Source: Evansella vedderi (lineage in GTDB: Bacteria; Bacillota; Bacilli; Bacillales; Salisediminibacteriaceae). From it: a DNA stretch of 64,000 nt. The stretch covers positions 310,001-374,000 of the forward strand of contig NZ_JAUSUG010000003.1 of the NCBI RefSeq assembly GCF_030813435.1, read 5' to 3'. The notes beneath the pieces were generated by a model. The model was not told where the DNA came from, did not search any database, and saw only the letters and a program-made list of their open reading frames with translations. Shown here in pieces: positions 26,767 to 35,306 of the stretch. Every line of letters starts with the position of its first letter. The stretch's first letter is position 1. Both the position numbers and the translations under genes were made by a program.

Positions 26767-26955
26767 TTATGCTTCTAAAAGGATCCATTCACTTCTTAAT
26801 TTCTCCAACTTTTTTTTACTTTTCTTAATTTGTTCTTTATCGTTGGATTGAAGTGCATCATATAGTGTTAGAAGTTCATAGTCTATTTCCATTTTCAATA
26901 CGGGGATCCGCTTTTCACCGTCATTTCTCTTTAAGGTTTGAATGACCTTCTCCAT
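26767..26955 (-). CDS. Small charged protein, probably YkzI-like
   Basis: 62-residue cytoplasmic protein, highly charged and predicted helical (QSNDKEQIKKSKKKLEKL in the second half). I chose ATG 26955 because AAAAGGGG lies eight bases upstream; GTG 26964 is too close to that site. B. subtilis has a small gene ykzI beside yktC, and this one sits at that place, but I cannot confirm the homology. It has its own terminator, which supports a real gene. Confidence 0.55.
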   Translation of the reverse strand: MEKVIQTLKRNDGEKRIPVLKMEIDYELLTLYDALQSNDKEQIKKSKKKLEKLRSEWILLEA

Positions 26956-27246
26956 GATCCACACCCCTTTTCAAGATTAGTCTTACTGACTCCAACGATG
27001 CTGTTCCATAACAGATTTATTTAGGATTAATATAGCATATGTGAGAGAAGGTAAATTTGGAACATTCTTTGTATGTTTCTTTTCCTCTTATTAAATTTTT
27101 TTAAACATTGGAATTTGGAAGAGCATTGTTTTTTATACTATATGAATATTTGTGGTAAACTGTCAGGAGAAAACGGAAAATGTCAAAATAAAGGCGATGT
27201 AATCTATAACACAACTAAATTTTTTTAAAAAAGAAGGTGTATTTAT

Positions 27247-27867
27247 ATGAAACTGGAAGGCTTTACTACCCAAGATTTTGAAACATTCCATATTGACGGT
27301 TTAGATGAAAGAATGGAAGCGATACGAGAACGTATTCAGCCAAAATTTAGGATTATAGGGGAATCAGTGTCCGAGGATCTTTCAGAATGGGCAGGGCATG
27401 AGATGTACCTGCATATCGCCAAACACGCCCGCCGTAGTGTAAATCCCCCGAAGGATACTTGGATGGCATTGTGCCACAATAAACGTGGATATAAGAAACA
27501 TCCGCATTTCCAAGTAGGACTGTTTGATGACCATGTTTTTCTATGGCTGGCTTATATTTATGAACTACCAAATAAATCGGAAATTGCAAAGACATTCCTA
27601 GACGATATAGATGCCATTACAGACAATGTTCCAGGGGATTATGTCGTATCCCTCGATCATATGAAAAAGGGGGCAGAACCATTAGAAACAATTAATCTGC
27701 AACATGCTCTCCAACGTTTCCATGATGTAAAAAAAGCAGAATTTTTAATCGGTCGCCATATATCAGCTAACGATCCAATTTTAAAAAATGGGGACAAGTT
27801 CCTTGAAATAGTAAAGGATACCTTCCAAACATTAGTCCCACTATATAAAATGTCCATACGCGACTAA
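27247..27867 (+). CDS. yktB: YktB family protein (UPF0637, DUF1054)
   Basis: 206 residues, soluble. Family blocks seen are GFTTQDFETFHIDGLDERM at the N-terminus, HIAKHARRSVNPPKDTW near 54-70 and KKHPHFQVGLFDDHVFLWLA near 80-99. Function unknown; conserved throughout Bacillus. A good AAGAAGGTG site precedes the ATG. It converges with yktA, as expected for this gene pair. Confidence 0.88.
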   Translation: MKLEGFTTQDFETFHIDGLDERMEAIRERIQPKFRIIGESVSEDLSEWAGHEMYLHIAKHARRSVNPPKDTWMALCHNKRGYKKHPHFQVGLFDDHVFLWLAYIYELPNKSEIAKTFLDDIDAITDNVPGDYVVSLDHMKKGAEPLETINLQHALQRFHDVKKAEFLIGRHISANDPILKNGDKFLEIVKDTFQTLVPLYKMSIRD

Positions 27868-27873
27868 GAAAAG

Positions 27874-27914
27874 AGGATGTCTCAAAAGATTAATTTACCT
27901 TTTAAGACATCCTT
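27874..27914. terminator. Bidirectional terminator yktB/yktA
   Basis: AGGATGTCTCAAAAG pairs with CTTTTAAGACATCCT with one mismatch. Confidence 0.8.
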
Positions 27915-27924
27915 GTTTTATACT

Positions 27925-28203
27925 TTAATTCATTTTTACAATAGCGGTATCTTGTAGCTCCTTCGCCTTCTTCACCACATGGTAAGGTGACTGGTTCGTT
28001 TGTTCTTCATATAATTTAAAATCTTTCTTTTCGTCTGCTTTACCTGGGACCACTTCCTTGAACCGATAATACAGTGCAAGGAGAAGATCCTTGTCCACTC
28101 CTTTATTATATGCTTTATCTACTGCTTCATAAAAATTTACCACATCCACTATTTCCTCTTTACTCCAATCAATAGAGATTGGAAGAGATACATTATCACC
28201 CAT
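27925..28203 (-). CDS. yktA: YktA family protein (UPF0223)
   Basis: 92-residue cytoplasmic helical protein. The family pattern PISIDWSKEEIVDVVNFYEA is at residues 8-27 and YYRFKEVVPGKADEK near 46-60. Function unknown. Located between yktB and speA as in B. subtilis, and divergent from speA. Confidence 0.88.
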   Translation of the reverse strand: MGDNVSLPISIDWSKEEIVDVVNFYEAVDKAYNKGVDKDLLLALYYRFKEVVPGKADEKKDFKLYEEQTNQSPYHVVKKAKELQDTAIVKMN

Positions 28204-28231
28204 AATTAATCACTCCTTAAAAAATATTACT

Positions 28232-28259
28232 TTGCAACAGAAACACATTTTGGTATACT
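28232..28259 (+). promoter_or_regulatory. Candidate extended -10 promoter of speA
   Basis: TTGCAA and TATACT are spaced by 16 bases, with TGG directly before the -10 (extended -10). It lies about 80 bases before the speA start. Confidence 0.6.
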
Positions 28260-28338
28260 CTTTTTGTTTTATAAGAAGGATATCAAATAGAAACGAATGT
28301 GAAAACTATTTGTCGATAAACGTTTGAGGTGATTAATT

Positions 28339-29826
28339 TTGTATAATAAAAAACAACAGGAAACACCATTATTTGATGGTCTCCTAAACCATGTAAACCA
28401 AAAACCAATCCAATTCCACATTCCGGGGCATAAGGGTGGAGTGGGTATGGACCAGGACTTTAGAGAATTCATCGGAGATAATGCCTTGAGCTTAGATCTA
28501 ATAAATATTGAACCTCTCGATGACCTTCACCATCCCGGTGGTATCATTAATGAGGCCCAAAGTTTAGCAGCCGAAGCCTTTGGAGCTGATCATACATTTT
28601 TCTCCGTTCAAGGAACAAGCGGCGCGATTATGACCATGATTATGAGTGTTTGTGGTCCCGGGGAAAAAATTATCGTTCCTCGGAACGTTCATAAATCCAT
28701 TATGTCTGCTATCGTATTCTCCGGTGCTACACCTATTTTTATTCATCCTGAAATTGATGAAACATTGGGAATATCACACGGTATTACAACGGAGGCGGTA
28801 GAGAAAGCCCTTGAGGCCCATCCGGATGCAAAAGGATTATTAGTGATCAATCCAACTTATTTTGGAGTAGCAGCAAATTTAAAAGCAATTGTTGATTTAG
28901 CACATGATAAAAACATTCCAGTCTTAGTGGACGAAGCCCATGGAGTACATATTCATTTCCATGAGGAATTACCTATGTCCGCAATGGAAGCTGGCGCTGA
29001 CTTGGCAGCGACAAGTGTCCATAAACTGGGGGGCTCCCTTACCCAGAGCTCTGTTTTGAACGTCCAGGGAAACCTTGTATCCCCTAGACGAATACAAAGT
29101 ATTATCAGTATGTTAACGACAACATCAACATCCTATTTGCTACTAGCTTCTTTAGATACAGCTAGAAGGCACCTGGTGATGCATGGAAAAGAAAAGCTCA
29201 CACAAACGATTGCCTTAGCTGAAGATTTACGTTCAAAGTTAAATGCAATTCCTGGGATCTTTTGTCCTGGGAAGGAATTATTGAACGACCGAGCTATTTA
29301 CGATATGGATCCTACAAAAGTAATTATCTCTGTAAAAAACTTAGGTCTTACGGGACACGATGTAGAGTTATGGTTACGAAACAATTATCGTATTGAAGTA
29401 GAACTTTCTGACTTATATAACATTCTTTGTATCATCACCTTCGGAGATACAGAAGAGAAAACAAATTTACTTATTGATGCACTGACTCGCCTATCTATGG
29501 AACAGCAATCGATTATTGAAGAAGAGAGGGAAGAAAAGGTAAATGTCTATGTCCCAAATATCCCTACACTATCCTTATCACCACGGGATGCCTTTTATGC
29601 GGAAACAGAAGTTATTCCACTAGATATGTCTGCAGGGAGAATAATTGCAGAATTTGTTATGGTTTATCCACCTGGAATACCAATCCTTATACCGGGGGAA
29701 ATAATAGACGAAGATAATCTGGAATACATCGCTAAAAATATTGAAGTTGGCTTACCCGTCCAAGGCCCAGAAGACCCAACTTTAAATACCATTCGAGTAA
29801 TCCAAGAAAGAAAAGCTATATTGTAA
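28339..29826 (+). CDS. speA: Arginine decarboxylase SpeA (Orn/Lys/Arg decarboxylase fold)
   Basis: PLP-dependent decarboxylase of 495 residues that makes agmatine from arginine, the first step of polyamine synthesis in Bacillus. The aspartate-aminotransferase-fold core (about 20-320) shows PGHKGG near 30-35, FSVQGTSGA near 86-94, DEAHG near 199-203, and SVHKLGGS near 229-236 with the PLP lysine; the C-terminal domain follows. The start is TTG with GAGGTGAT ahead. Lysine decarboxylase activity was once assigned to this family, so the substrate rests on the B. subtilis assignment. It is next to SR1, which controls arginine catabolism. Confidence 0.93.
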   Translation: MYNKKQQETPLFDGLLNHVNQKPIQFHIPGHKGGVGMDQDFREFIGDNALSLDLINIEPLDDLHHPGGIINEAQSLAAEAFGADHTFFSVQGTSGAIMTMIMSVCGPGEKIIVPRNVHKSIMSAIVFSGATPIFIHPEIDETLGISHGITTEAVEKALEAHPDAKGLLVINPTYFGVAANLKAIVDLAHDKNIPVLVDEAHGVHIHFHEELPMSAMEAGADLAATSVHKLGGSLTQSSVLNVQGNLVSPRRIQSIISMLTTTSTSYLLLASLDTARRHLVMHGKEKLTQTIALAEDLRSKLNAIPGIFCPGKELLNDRAIYDMDPTKVIISVKNLGLTGHDVELWLRNNYRIEVELSDLYNILCIITFGDTEEKTNLLIDALTRLSMEQQSIIEEEREEKVNVYVPNIPTLSLSPRDAFYAETEVIPLDMSAGRIIAEFVMVYPPGIPILIPGEIIDEDNLEYIAKNIEVGLPVQGPEDPTLNTIRVIQERKAIL

Positions 29827-29830
29827 TTAC

Positions 29831-29945
29831 AAAAGCGTAAGTGCCTTGTACACGAGCGACACTCTTTTGTGCGACGAGTAATCGCAGGAGCAAGCAAATG
29901 CTTTTGACCTCGAGGGAGTAGGTGCTGAAGCTAGACGATTATTCA
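29831..29945. repeat. Intergenic repeat-like segment after speA
   Basis: A GC-richer stretch than its surroundings, with AAAGCGTAAGTGCCTTGTAC at one end and GTAGGTGCTGAAGCTAGACG at the other. Sequences of this type are dispersed between genes in Bacillaceae. No ORF is seen. Confidence 0.5.
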
Positions 29946-29994
29946 GCCACAGTTAACCTCATTTAGTAAAAATATAGTTTTAAACTATAAAAAA

Positions 29995-30041
29995 GAGGGT
30001 ATCTTCAAAAGGTATGATTATAACCTTTTGAAGACACCCTC
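29995..30041. terminator. Shared terminator of speA and SR1
   Basis: GAGGGTATCTTCAAAAGGT pairs with ACCTTTTGAAGACACCCTC. On the minus strand it is followed by six T, forming the SR1 3' end; it also serves speA. Confidence 0.9.
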
Positions 30042-30064
30042 GAAGTATTTATTTGATGATTACC

Positions 30065-30181
30065 TTACTCTTCGTGGTCCTCCCCACAAACCTGACAGCA
30101 CTTTCCATATAACACAGATACTTTTTCATCTTCATAATATTCGATTACCTGCTCACAAGATTGGCATACAATGCTTCCCAT
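30065..30181 (-). CDS. SR1P, GapA-binding peptide
   Basis: A 38-residue peptide encoded inside SR1. It begins MGSIVCQSCEQVIEYYEDEK and ends with VSVLYGKCCQVCGEDHEE. It has paired cysteines CQSC and CCQVC and the conserved stretch EDEKVxVLYGKC of SR1P from other Bacillales. In B. subtilis SR1P binds the glycolytic GAPDH GapA and promotes its interaction with RNase J1. The RNase J1 gene itself is at 45756 in this window. Too short for routine gene calling. A GGGAG site lies about 12 bases upstream, which is longer than usual. Confidence 0.9.
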   Translation of the reverse strand: MGSIVCQSCEQVIEYYEDEKVSVLYGKCCQVCGEDHEE

Positions 30182-30208
30182 TCGTATGGCACACTCCCTT
30201 TTTTAAAA

Positions 30209-30222
30209 TGTAAGCGCTTCTA
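30209..30222. promoter_or_regulatory. cre-like CcpA operator at the SR1 start
   Basis: TAGAAGCGCTTACA on the minus strand matches the cre consensus TGNAANCGNTNNCA at all but the second position. It covers roughly +1 to +15 of the predicted SR1 transcript, a place where CcpA would block transcription. CcpA and CcpN are known regulators of SR1 in B. subtilis. Confidence 0.65.
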
Positions 30223-30229
30223 CACTTTT

Positions 30230-30258
30230 ATTTTAGTATGTCACATTGATGTTGTCAA
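30230..30258 (-). promoter_or_regulatory. Sigma-A promoter of SR1
   Basis: Perfect TTGACA (30253-30258), a 17-base spacer and TAAAAT (30230-30235). Confidence 0.85.
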
Positions 30259-30351
30259 CATAAATCGTATAACATATTTATCGAAATAAAGCCTATTTTA
30301 TAATATTATTCCGACCATAATTTGCATATATATTGTAGTTTTCACTAAAAA

Positions 30352-30382
30352 ATAACACATTACCTGTCAGGTAATGTGTTAT
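30352..30382 (-). terminator. Terminator of the DUF3055 gene
   Basis: ATAACACATTACCTG pairs perfectly with CAGGTAATGTGTTAT around one base and the minus strand continues into TTTTT. Confidence 0.85.
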
Positions 30383-30389
30383 AATCAAT

Positions 30390-30692
30390 CTAATCAATGT
30401 ATTGTGCTTCTATTGAAGTGAATGGAAGTGTGACCTTAAAAAATTCAGAGAGTGCCTTCGCTTCCTCAATATCAGTTAACTTTAAAATCTTTTGAAGATA
30501 TTCTACATCTTCAGCATCTTCAGCACACATTAAAAAGGAGCGACCTGTTTGCATACATGTAACGAGCGGCTTTCCAAAAAACATATTCGTATACATCAAT
30601 CCAAAATCATAACGAGTTTTTTCCGTAGTCATCCCTACAAACCTCACATTTACACGTTCCATCTCATCATAAAGCCTCTCATATGTTTCCAT
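30390..30692 (-). CDS. DUF3055-like small cytoplasmic protein
   Basis: 100 residues, soluble, no signal peptide. The arrangement RLYDEMERVNVRFVGM at the N-terminus, FGKPLVTCMQTGR near 39-51 and EEAKALSEFF near 75-84 resembles the Firmicutes DUF3055 family. Function unknown. AAAGGAGGGATTTTCTT precedes the ATG. It is in a single-gene unit with a strong terminator, between SR1 and a GAF-domain gene. Confidence 0.6.
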   Translation of the reverse strand: METYERLYDEMERVNVRFVGMTTEKTRYDFGLMYTNMFFGKPLVTCMQTGRSFLMCAEDAEDVEYLQKILKLTDIEEAKALSEFFKVTLPFTSIEAQYID

Positions 30693-30808
30693 AAGAAAAT
30701 CCCTCCTTTGTAAAAATCAGAATATTCTCAATTATAATATGATTGAGGGATGGAAAGCAAATAATCTGCCTATGGAGCCAAGCCCATTTTAAAAATAAGT
30801 AGGAAGAC

Positions 30809-31249
30809 TTACTCCTCTAGCTCGGAATTAGGAAATGTGGCACACTTTGCCCCAATAAATCGAACTAATTCATTTACAAATTCCATGTCTTGTTTTGATA
30901 ATCGATACGACTCAGTTATGATGTTAATACAAATAACATATGTTAAGCTCCCATTTTCAAATATTGGTGATATAATGGCCTGCTCATTATTTTTATTTAA
31001 AAGAACAGAGGTATTCAAAGTACATAAGCCTGTAAACCCAACCCCAAATTCCTCCGCTTTTCCTAAGACATACCTTCTGCTTAGATTTCCATCCTCTAAA
31101 GGAATATAAACGGTAATATTACAACGCTTATTAACCATTTCATATAGCTTATTTAGGACCTTTTTAAAAAAGTCCTCTTTATCTACTGCATAGTCATAAG
31201 CAAGACCAACTTCAAGTCTCAGTTGATCTAAAAAATCAGATTTCCTCAC
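30809..31249 (-). CDS. GAF-domain protein
   Basis: 146 residues occupied by one GAF-like domain: an N-terminal helix FLDQLRLEVGLAYDYAVD, a strand block RCNITVYIPLEDGNLSRRYV, the GFTGLCTLNTSVLL region, and a final helix QDMEFVNELVRFIGAKCA. The start is GTG (31249) after GGTGGTGGGACT; the longer frame adds a less likely 18 residues. Such stand-alone GAF proteins bind small ligands or sense redox state (compare methionine-R-sulfoxide reductase-like GAFs); the active cysteines of that enzyme are not evident. Role unknown. Confidence 0.65.
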   Translation of the reverse strand: MRKSDFLDQLRLEVGLAYDYAVDKEDFFKKVLNKLYEMVNKRCNITVYIPLEDGNLSRRYVLGKAEEFGVGFTGLCTLNTSVLLNKNNEQAIISPIFENGSLTYVICINIITESYRLSKQDMEFVNELVRFIGAKCATFPNSELEE

Positions 31250-31380
31250 AGTCCCACCACCTATTAATAACTGCCAGTATTGAATGTTTTTATATAGTAG
31301 CATATATTAGACAATAATTTTGTCACCTTTTGTCTTATTTAAAAATAATATTTTTCAATAAAAATAAAAATTAATGAAAA

Positions 31381-31410
31381 AGAAGGGGGTAAATAGTCCC
31401 CCCTCTTCTA
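31381..31410 (-). terminator. Terminator of the M23 peptidase gene
   Basis: AGAAGGGGG pairs with CCCCCTCTTCT around a short loop, directly after the stop; the minus strand runs into TTCTTTTTC. Confidence 0.7.
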
Positions 31411-31413
31411 TCT

Positions 31414-32523
31414 TTACTCCCAAATGGCCCTTAATATTTGTTGCACTTCCTCTGGTGTATACGGCTCCCAAAAAAGCTCTCCATATATTAGTAAATCCTG
31501 ATGTAAATGCAATCCCCCGCCATCTCCATTGACGGAATGACTAGATCCCGTATTACCAACATAACCGATGATTGTTTCCGCATCTACTTTATCACCAACT
31601 CTTATATCATCAGGTATGCGATCTAAATGGGCAAAACGATTCATTATACCATTATCATATTGGACCCACACTTGTTTACCCCTTAAGCGGTCTAAAATAT
31701 ACTCTGGGGTTAAGCCTAGCTCCGCTGAAAGCTCTAAGTCCTCATTACGAACTTCTGGTGATTTATACTCAATGAAGTCATGGTCTGCCCTAACAACTAT
31801 CCCTTCTCCCATGGCATAGATAGGAGTATCTGTAGTAATGGCAGTTCCAGAAGTATGTTCGTACCAGTCAATACCTTCGTGCGTTCCATTACGATAGGGG
31901 CGTGGTGCTCCTGGTAAATGGCTTTCTTGTGTACTCACCTGAGCTCCTTCTATTGGTTTCTCTAAGAAGGATAAATAATCAATCATTTCCTCAACACTTA
32001 AGGAGAAGAGATCAAATTCTTCCCTGTTAGCAGGGCTCCAGGCTTGAATAACCTCCTCTTCCCATACAAAAGTAACCAAATTTGATTCAACATCATTAAC
32101 TTCCGTTTCTAACCCTTTTTCAACAAATCCTACGGTCACATGAGGAGTCATTTCTTCATCTATTTGTAGCGTTATTTCGTCTGTAGCTAAGTACTCACCA
32201 TTTACTTCTAATACGGGTATCTCATCTACTAGAAAAAATTCACGATCGGCTACTTCCATCGTTAAAGATCTGTTTACTTCATCAAATTCATACATTCCAT
32301 CTATTTTTTCCATTAGTTGATCAACAGCTACAACCTCTTTTCCATTTACAGAAAAAACATCGATGGTGATTTCATTTCTAACCGTTTCTTCGACACCTTC
32401 ACCTGTACTATTTTCTTCCGTTTCCTTGGGCAGTTGTTCACGATTGCCATTTTCATCACCATTAAACATGGTACAACCGATAAGGAAAATACTCATTAGC
32501 ATTGTTGTAATCCAAACTTTCAT
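31414..32523 (-). CDS. M23-family peptidase lipoprotein with copper amine oxidase-like N-domain
   Basis: 369 residues, exported. The signal peptide ends at the lipobox IGC (Cys17). After an acidic linker comes a stalk-like beta domain (about 55-150; SVNGKEVVAVDQLMEKI, then LEVNGEYLA) similar to copper-amine-oxidase N-terminal repeats. The C-terminal peptidase M23/lysostaphin domain (about 205-355) has HEGIDWY and HLHQDLL, which supply the zinc ligands of the HxxxD and HxH type. It probably cuts peptidoglycan cross-bridges or binds them. It lies 32 bases downstream of the deacetylase gene, so the two may form a wall-modifying operon. Confidence 0.8.
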   Translation of the reverse strand: MKVWITTMLMSIFLIGCTMFNGDENGNREQLPKETEENSTGEGVEETVRNEITIDVFSVNGKEVVAVDQLMEKIDGMYEFDEVNRSLTMEVADREFFLVDEIPVLEVNGEYLATDEITLQIDEEMTPHVTVGFVEKGLETEVNDVESNLVTFVWEEEVIQAWSPANREEFDLFSLSVEEMIDYLSFLEKPIEGAQVSTQESHLPGAPRPYRNGTHEGIDWYEHTSGTAITTDTPIYAMGEGIVVRADHDFIEYKSPEVRNEDLELSAELGLTPEYILDRLRGKQVWVQYDNGIMNRFAHLDRIPDDIRVGDKVDAETIIGYVGNTGSSHSVNGDGGGLHLHQDLLIYGELFWEPYTPEEVQQILRAIWE

Positions 32524-32555
32524 TTTAATAAGTCACTCCTACGATGCTTCGGTAA

Positions 32556-33440
32556 TTATTTAATTAAGGCTGGATCTACTATTTCAAATCCTTTATCTCT
32601 AAGACCTTCTACAATATCCTTTAAGGCATCCCTTGTAAAGTCCCTGTCATGCATTAATAAATTTGCTCCATTCCTGAGTAACTCCGTCTCAACCATAATT
32701 TCCGCAAGGGGTTCCGCTTCCATATACCCTTCCTCCCAGTCATATCCGTATGTCCAATTCATCCATTGCATACCCTCTTCTGCTGTTACCTCTCTAGTAA
32801 CATCCGTATTTATACCGAACGGTGCACGGAAAAAACGTGGTCGTTCCCCTGTAATTTCTTCAATTAGATCATTTAATTCGATAATTTCTGCTCTTGCTTC
32901 CTCTTCAGACAAATTTCTGAAATTGGAATGGGTCATGGAGTGATTACCGATTTCAAAACCCAATTCATAAATTTCTCTTAGCATCTCTCTGTTATGTTCG
33001 TGGGCTAAGCCTTGACCATTTACAAAAAAGATTGCTCCAGCATCTAAATCTTTTAGGATTTGTGCCATCTCAAGGGCATAATATGTTTTTGATTCGCTAG
33101 GTGAATCAAAGGAGTCATCAATGGTAATAAGTACTACGTTTTCAGGTGTACCTTCCTCAATTGGGCGAACGGTAGCTCCATGTAATTGATATAGTGGTTC
33201 AATTTCTTCTTCCACTTCTTCTATTTCTGGTTCCTTCGTCTTTTCTTCTACTTCTTCCTCTAAAGGGAGGTTAGTTTCATCACCTTCCGTGGAGTCATCG
33301 ATTTCTTCATTAGCTTCTGTCTCATCCTCTACCGGATTATCCACTTCCTCAAATGCCCCTTCATTTTCCGTTTCCCCCCCGCAGGCAATCATGAAAATCA
33401 CCATGAAGCAGCATAACATAGACAAACTAACCTTTTTCAT
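32556..33440 (-). CDS. Polysaccharide deacetylase-family lipoprotein
   Basis: 294 residues from ATG 33440, which follows AAAGGGGAATATT. The signal peptide ends at IAC (Cys20). A strongly acidic Glu/Asp linker covers about 22-80. The NodB domain (about 95-290) shows the catalytic IDDSFD motif near 107-112, the metal-binding HSMTHSNF block near 172, and RAPFG near 207. It removes acetyl groups from peptidoglycan or wall sugars. It precedes the M23 peptidase gene. Confidence 0.82.
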   Translation of the reverse strand: MKKVSLSMLCCFMVIFMIACGGETENEGAFEEVDNPVEDETEANEEIDDSTEGDETNLPLEEEVEEKTKEPEIEEVEEEIEPLYQLHGATVRPIEEGTPENVVLITIDDSFDSPSESKTYYALEMAQILKDLDAGAIFFVNGQGLAHEHNREMLREIYELGFEIGNHSMTHSNFRNLSEEEARAEIIELNDLIEEITGERPRFFRAPFGINTDVTREVTAEEGMQWMNWTYGYDWEEGYMEAEPLAEIMVETELLRNGANLLMHDRDFTRDALKDIVEGLRDKGFEIVDPALIK

Positions 33441-33554
33441 AATATTCCCCTTTCTTTTCTTATTGTTGAATTCTACCACATAAAAGTTCGTATGCGAAAT
33501 CCTCTTTTTATACCAAATCCCCCCCAAAAAAAGCTGCTAATTTAAATTAAGAAG

Positions 33555-33620
33555 GCAGTATTCGAAACTTTGTTGCTTTTTTAAAAAGCTTGGAGCTGCG
33601 AAAGGCGGCGACTCCAGCGA
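33555..33620 (-). repeat. Dispersed repeat (GCTGGAGTCGCCGCC family), copy 1
   Basis: On the minus strand CGCTGGAGTCGCCGCCTTTC is followed by GCAGCTCCAAGCTTTTTAAA and AAAGCAACAAAGTTTCGAA. Related copies lie at about 35318-35375, 44850-44915 and 63635-63690. The rest of the gap between the deacetylase and BCCT genes is otherwise featureless. Confidence 0.7.
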
Positions 33621-33729
33621 TGAGCACATGATCTATGAAAGAAGAAAACTATAAACTGAGTAAATGTTTAATTTTTGGGGAAAGTTAAATCGTGCTTAAT
33701 AATTACAGCAGGAAAGGAATGAATACAAA

Positions 33730-35244
33730 TTGAAAAGATTAACTCCTGTATTTATTATCTCTATTACTATTTCTTTAGCATTTATATTATGGGGCGTAAT
33801 TGCGCCTAATAATTTAGATAATATTACAGCCACAATCCAAGGTTTTATTACGGATCAATTTGGCTGGTTCTATTTGTTAGCAGCCACTGGGTTTCTTGCC
33901 TTTGCTCTAATCTTAATGTTTAGCCCCATAGGCAGAATAAAGCTTGGAAAAGACGATGATGAACCTGAATACAACAATTTAACATGGTTTGCATTTCTGT
34001 TTACTGCCGGTATGGGGATTGGTTTAGTGTTTTGGGGAGTAGCCGAACCAATTAATCACTTTTACGCACCACCAACGGCAGAAGTAATAGATAGTCCAGA
34101 AAGGGCCGCAGCCATTGCCCTCAGATATTCCTTCTTCCACTGGGGGCTTCACCCATGGGCAATTTATTCTGTCGTCGCACTTGCACTTGCCTACTTTAAA
34201 TTTAGGAAAGGGGCTCCAGGGGTTTTGAGTGCCGCATTTGAACCTCTCCTTGGAGATAAGATTAATGGAGGAATTGGAACAACCATAAATGTAATTGTTG
34301 TTTTTGCAACCATTTTTGGTGTAGCAACGTCCCTAGGGTTTGGTACTGCTCAAATAAGCGGTGGCATCTCTAATTTATTTCCAATGGAAAATAGTCCATT
34401 TTTACAAATAATGGTAATAGTTATTATTTCCGTTCTTTACATGGGTTCTTCCCTCACCGGTCTAGATCGGGGGATACGAATTCTTAGTAAAACGAATATT
34501 TACTTAGCTATCGTACTTATGCTCTTCTTACTTTTTTCGGGTCCATCTAATTTCATTATGAACTCCTTTACCCAAACATTAGGTGGATACTTACAAAACT
34601 TGGTGAGAATGAGCTTTCAGTTAGACACCTTTAATCCCGAATCAAACTGGGTACAAGGGTGGACTATTTTTTACTGGGCATGGTGGATTGCATGGGCTCC
34701 TTTTGTAGGAACGTTCATTGCTCGTGTATCTAAGGGGCGAACCATTAGGGAGTTTATTATTGGTGTTATTGCAGTTCCTACTGTTTTCAGTGCCTTATGG
34801 TTCTCTGTCTTTGGTGGAACTGCTATTCACTTAGAGTTGTTTGGGAATTCTAATTTAATGACACTAATGGAAGAATATGGAACAGAAATAGCTTTATTTG
34901 CTGTCCTTCAAGAGTATAACTTCGGTATTATCATGTCAGGAATTGCAATCTTATTAATTTCTTCCTTCTTCATAACATCTGCTGATTCAGCCACATTTGT
35001 TTTAGGAATGCAAACAACGAACGGCAATATGAATCCACCTAACAGTGTTAAGTTGATGTGGGGTATTGTTCAATCGTTAACAGCAGGTGTGTTACTCTGG
35101 TCAGGTGGATTGGATGCTTTACAGACTGCCTCCATCATTGCTGCTTTTCCATTTACTATCATTATGATCTTTATGATTATTAGTTTATTAAAAGCATTAC
35201 GGGCGGAGAAAATACCACCGCGGAAAATCAAAGAATACGAGTGA
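33730..35244 (+). CDS. BCCT-family betaine/choline/carnitine transporter (OpuD-like)
   Basis: Twelve-helix secondary transporter of 504 residues for glycine betaine or a related osmolyte, driven by Na+ or H+. The BCCT landmarks are FTAGMGIGLVFWGVAEPINH near 91-110, with the glycine motif of betaine carriers, and YWAWWIAWAPFVGTFIARVS near 315-334, the aromatic substrate box. It starts at TTG, and the SD is AGGAAAGGA, about ten bases upstream. Both flanks carry dispersed repeats of the same family, which suggests insertion of this gene into the region. Confidence 0.9.
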   Translation: MKRLTPVFIISITISLAFILWGVIAPNNLDNITATIQGFITDQFGWFYLLAATGFLAFALILMFSPIGRIKLGKDDDEPEYNNLTWFAFLFTAGMGIGLVFWGVAEPINHFYAPPTAEVIDSPERAAAIALRYSFFHWGLHPWAIYSVVALALAYFKFRKGAPGVLSAAFEPLLGDKINGGIGTTINVIVVFATIFGVATSLGFGTAQISGGISNLFPMENSPFLQIMVIVIISVLYMGSSLTGLDRGIRILSKTNIYLAIVLMLFLLFSGPSNFIMNSFTQTLGGYLQNLVRMSFQLDTFNPESNWVQGWTIFYWAWWIAWAPFVGTFIARVSKGRTIREFIIGVIAVPTVFSALWFSVFGGTAIHLELFGNSNLMTLMEEYGTEIALFAVLQEYNFGIIMSGIAILLISSFFITSADSATFVLGMQTTNGNMNPPNSVKLMWGIVQSLTAGVLLWSGGLDALQTASIIAAFPFTIIMIFMIISLLKALRAEKIPPRKIKEYE

Positions 35245-35270
35245 TATTAAGTATAAGTCCTTACACTTTT

Positions 35271-35294
35271 GCATAGGGAATCCTTTCCCTATGC
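35271..35294 (+). terminator. Terminator of the BCCT transporter gene
   Basis: GCATAGGGAA pairs perfectly with TTCCCTATGC around four bases, followed by TTTAATAATTTT. Confidence 0.8.
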
Positions 35295-35306
35295 TTTAAT
35301 AATTTT

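Larger units (their letters stand above)
29988..30223 (-). ncRNA. SR1 dual-function small RNA
   Basis: Predicted transcript of about 236 nt from a strong promoter (30230-30258) to a strong terminator (29995-30041). It carries the SR1P reading frame. In B. subtilis SR1 (about 205 nt) lies in the pdhD-speA interval, base-pairs with ahrC mRNA and encodes the GapA-binding peptide SR1P. Here the same neighbours flank it. Which segment would pair with an ahrC mRNA cannot be judged from this window. Confidence 0.85.

Noticed and set aside
30028-30213. A 61-codon plus-strand frame over SR1
   Set aside because: It is antisense to SR1P, has no ribosome site, and SR1P with its promoter and terminator explains the region.
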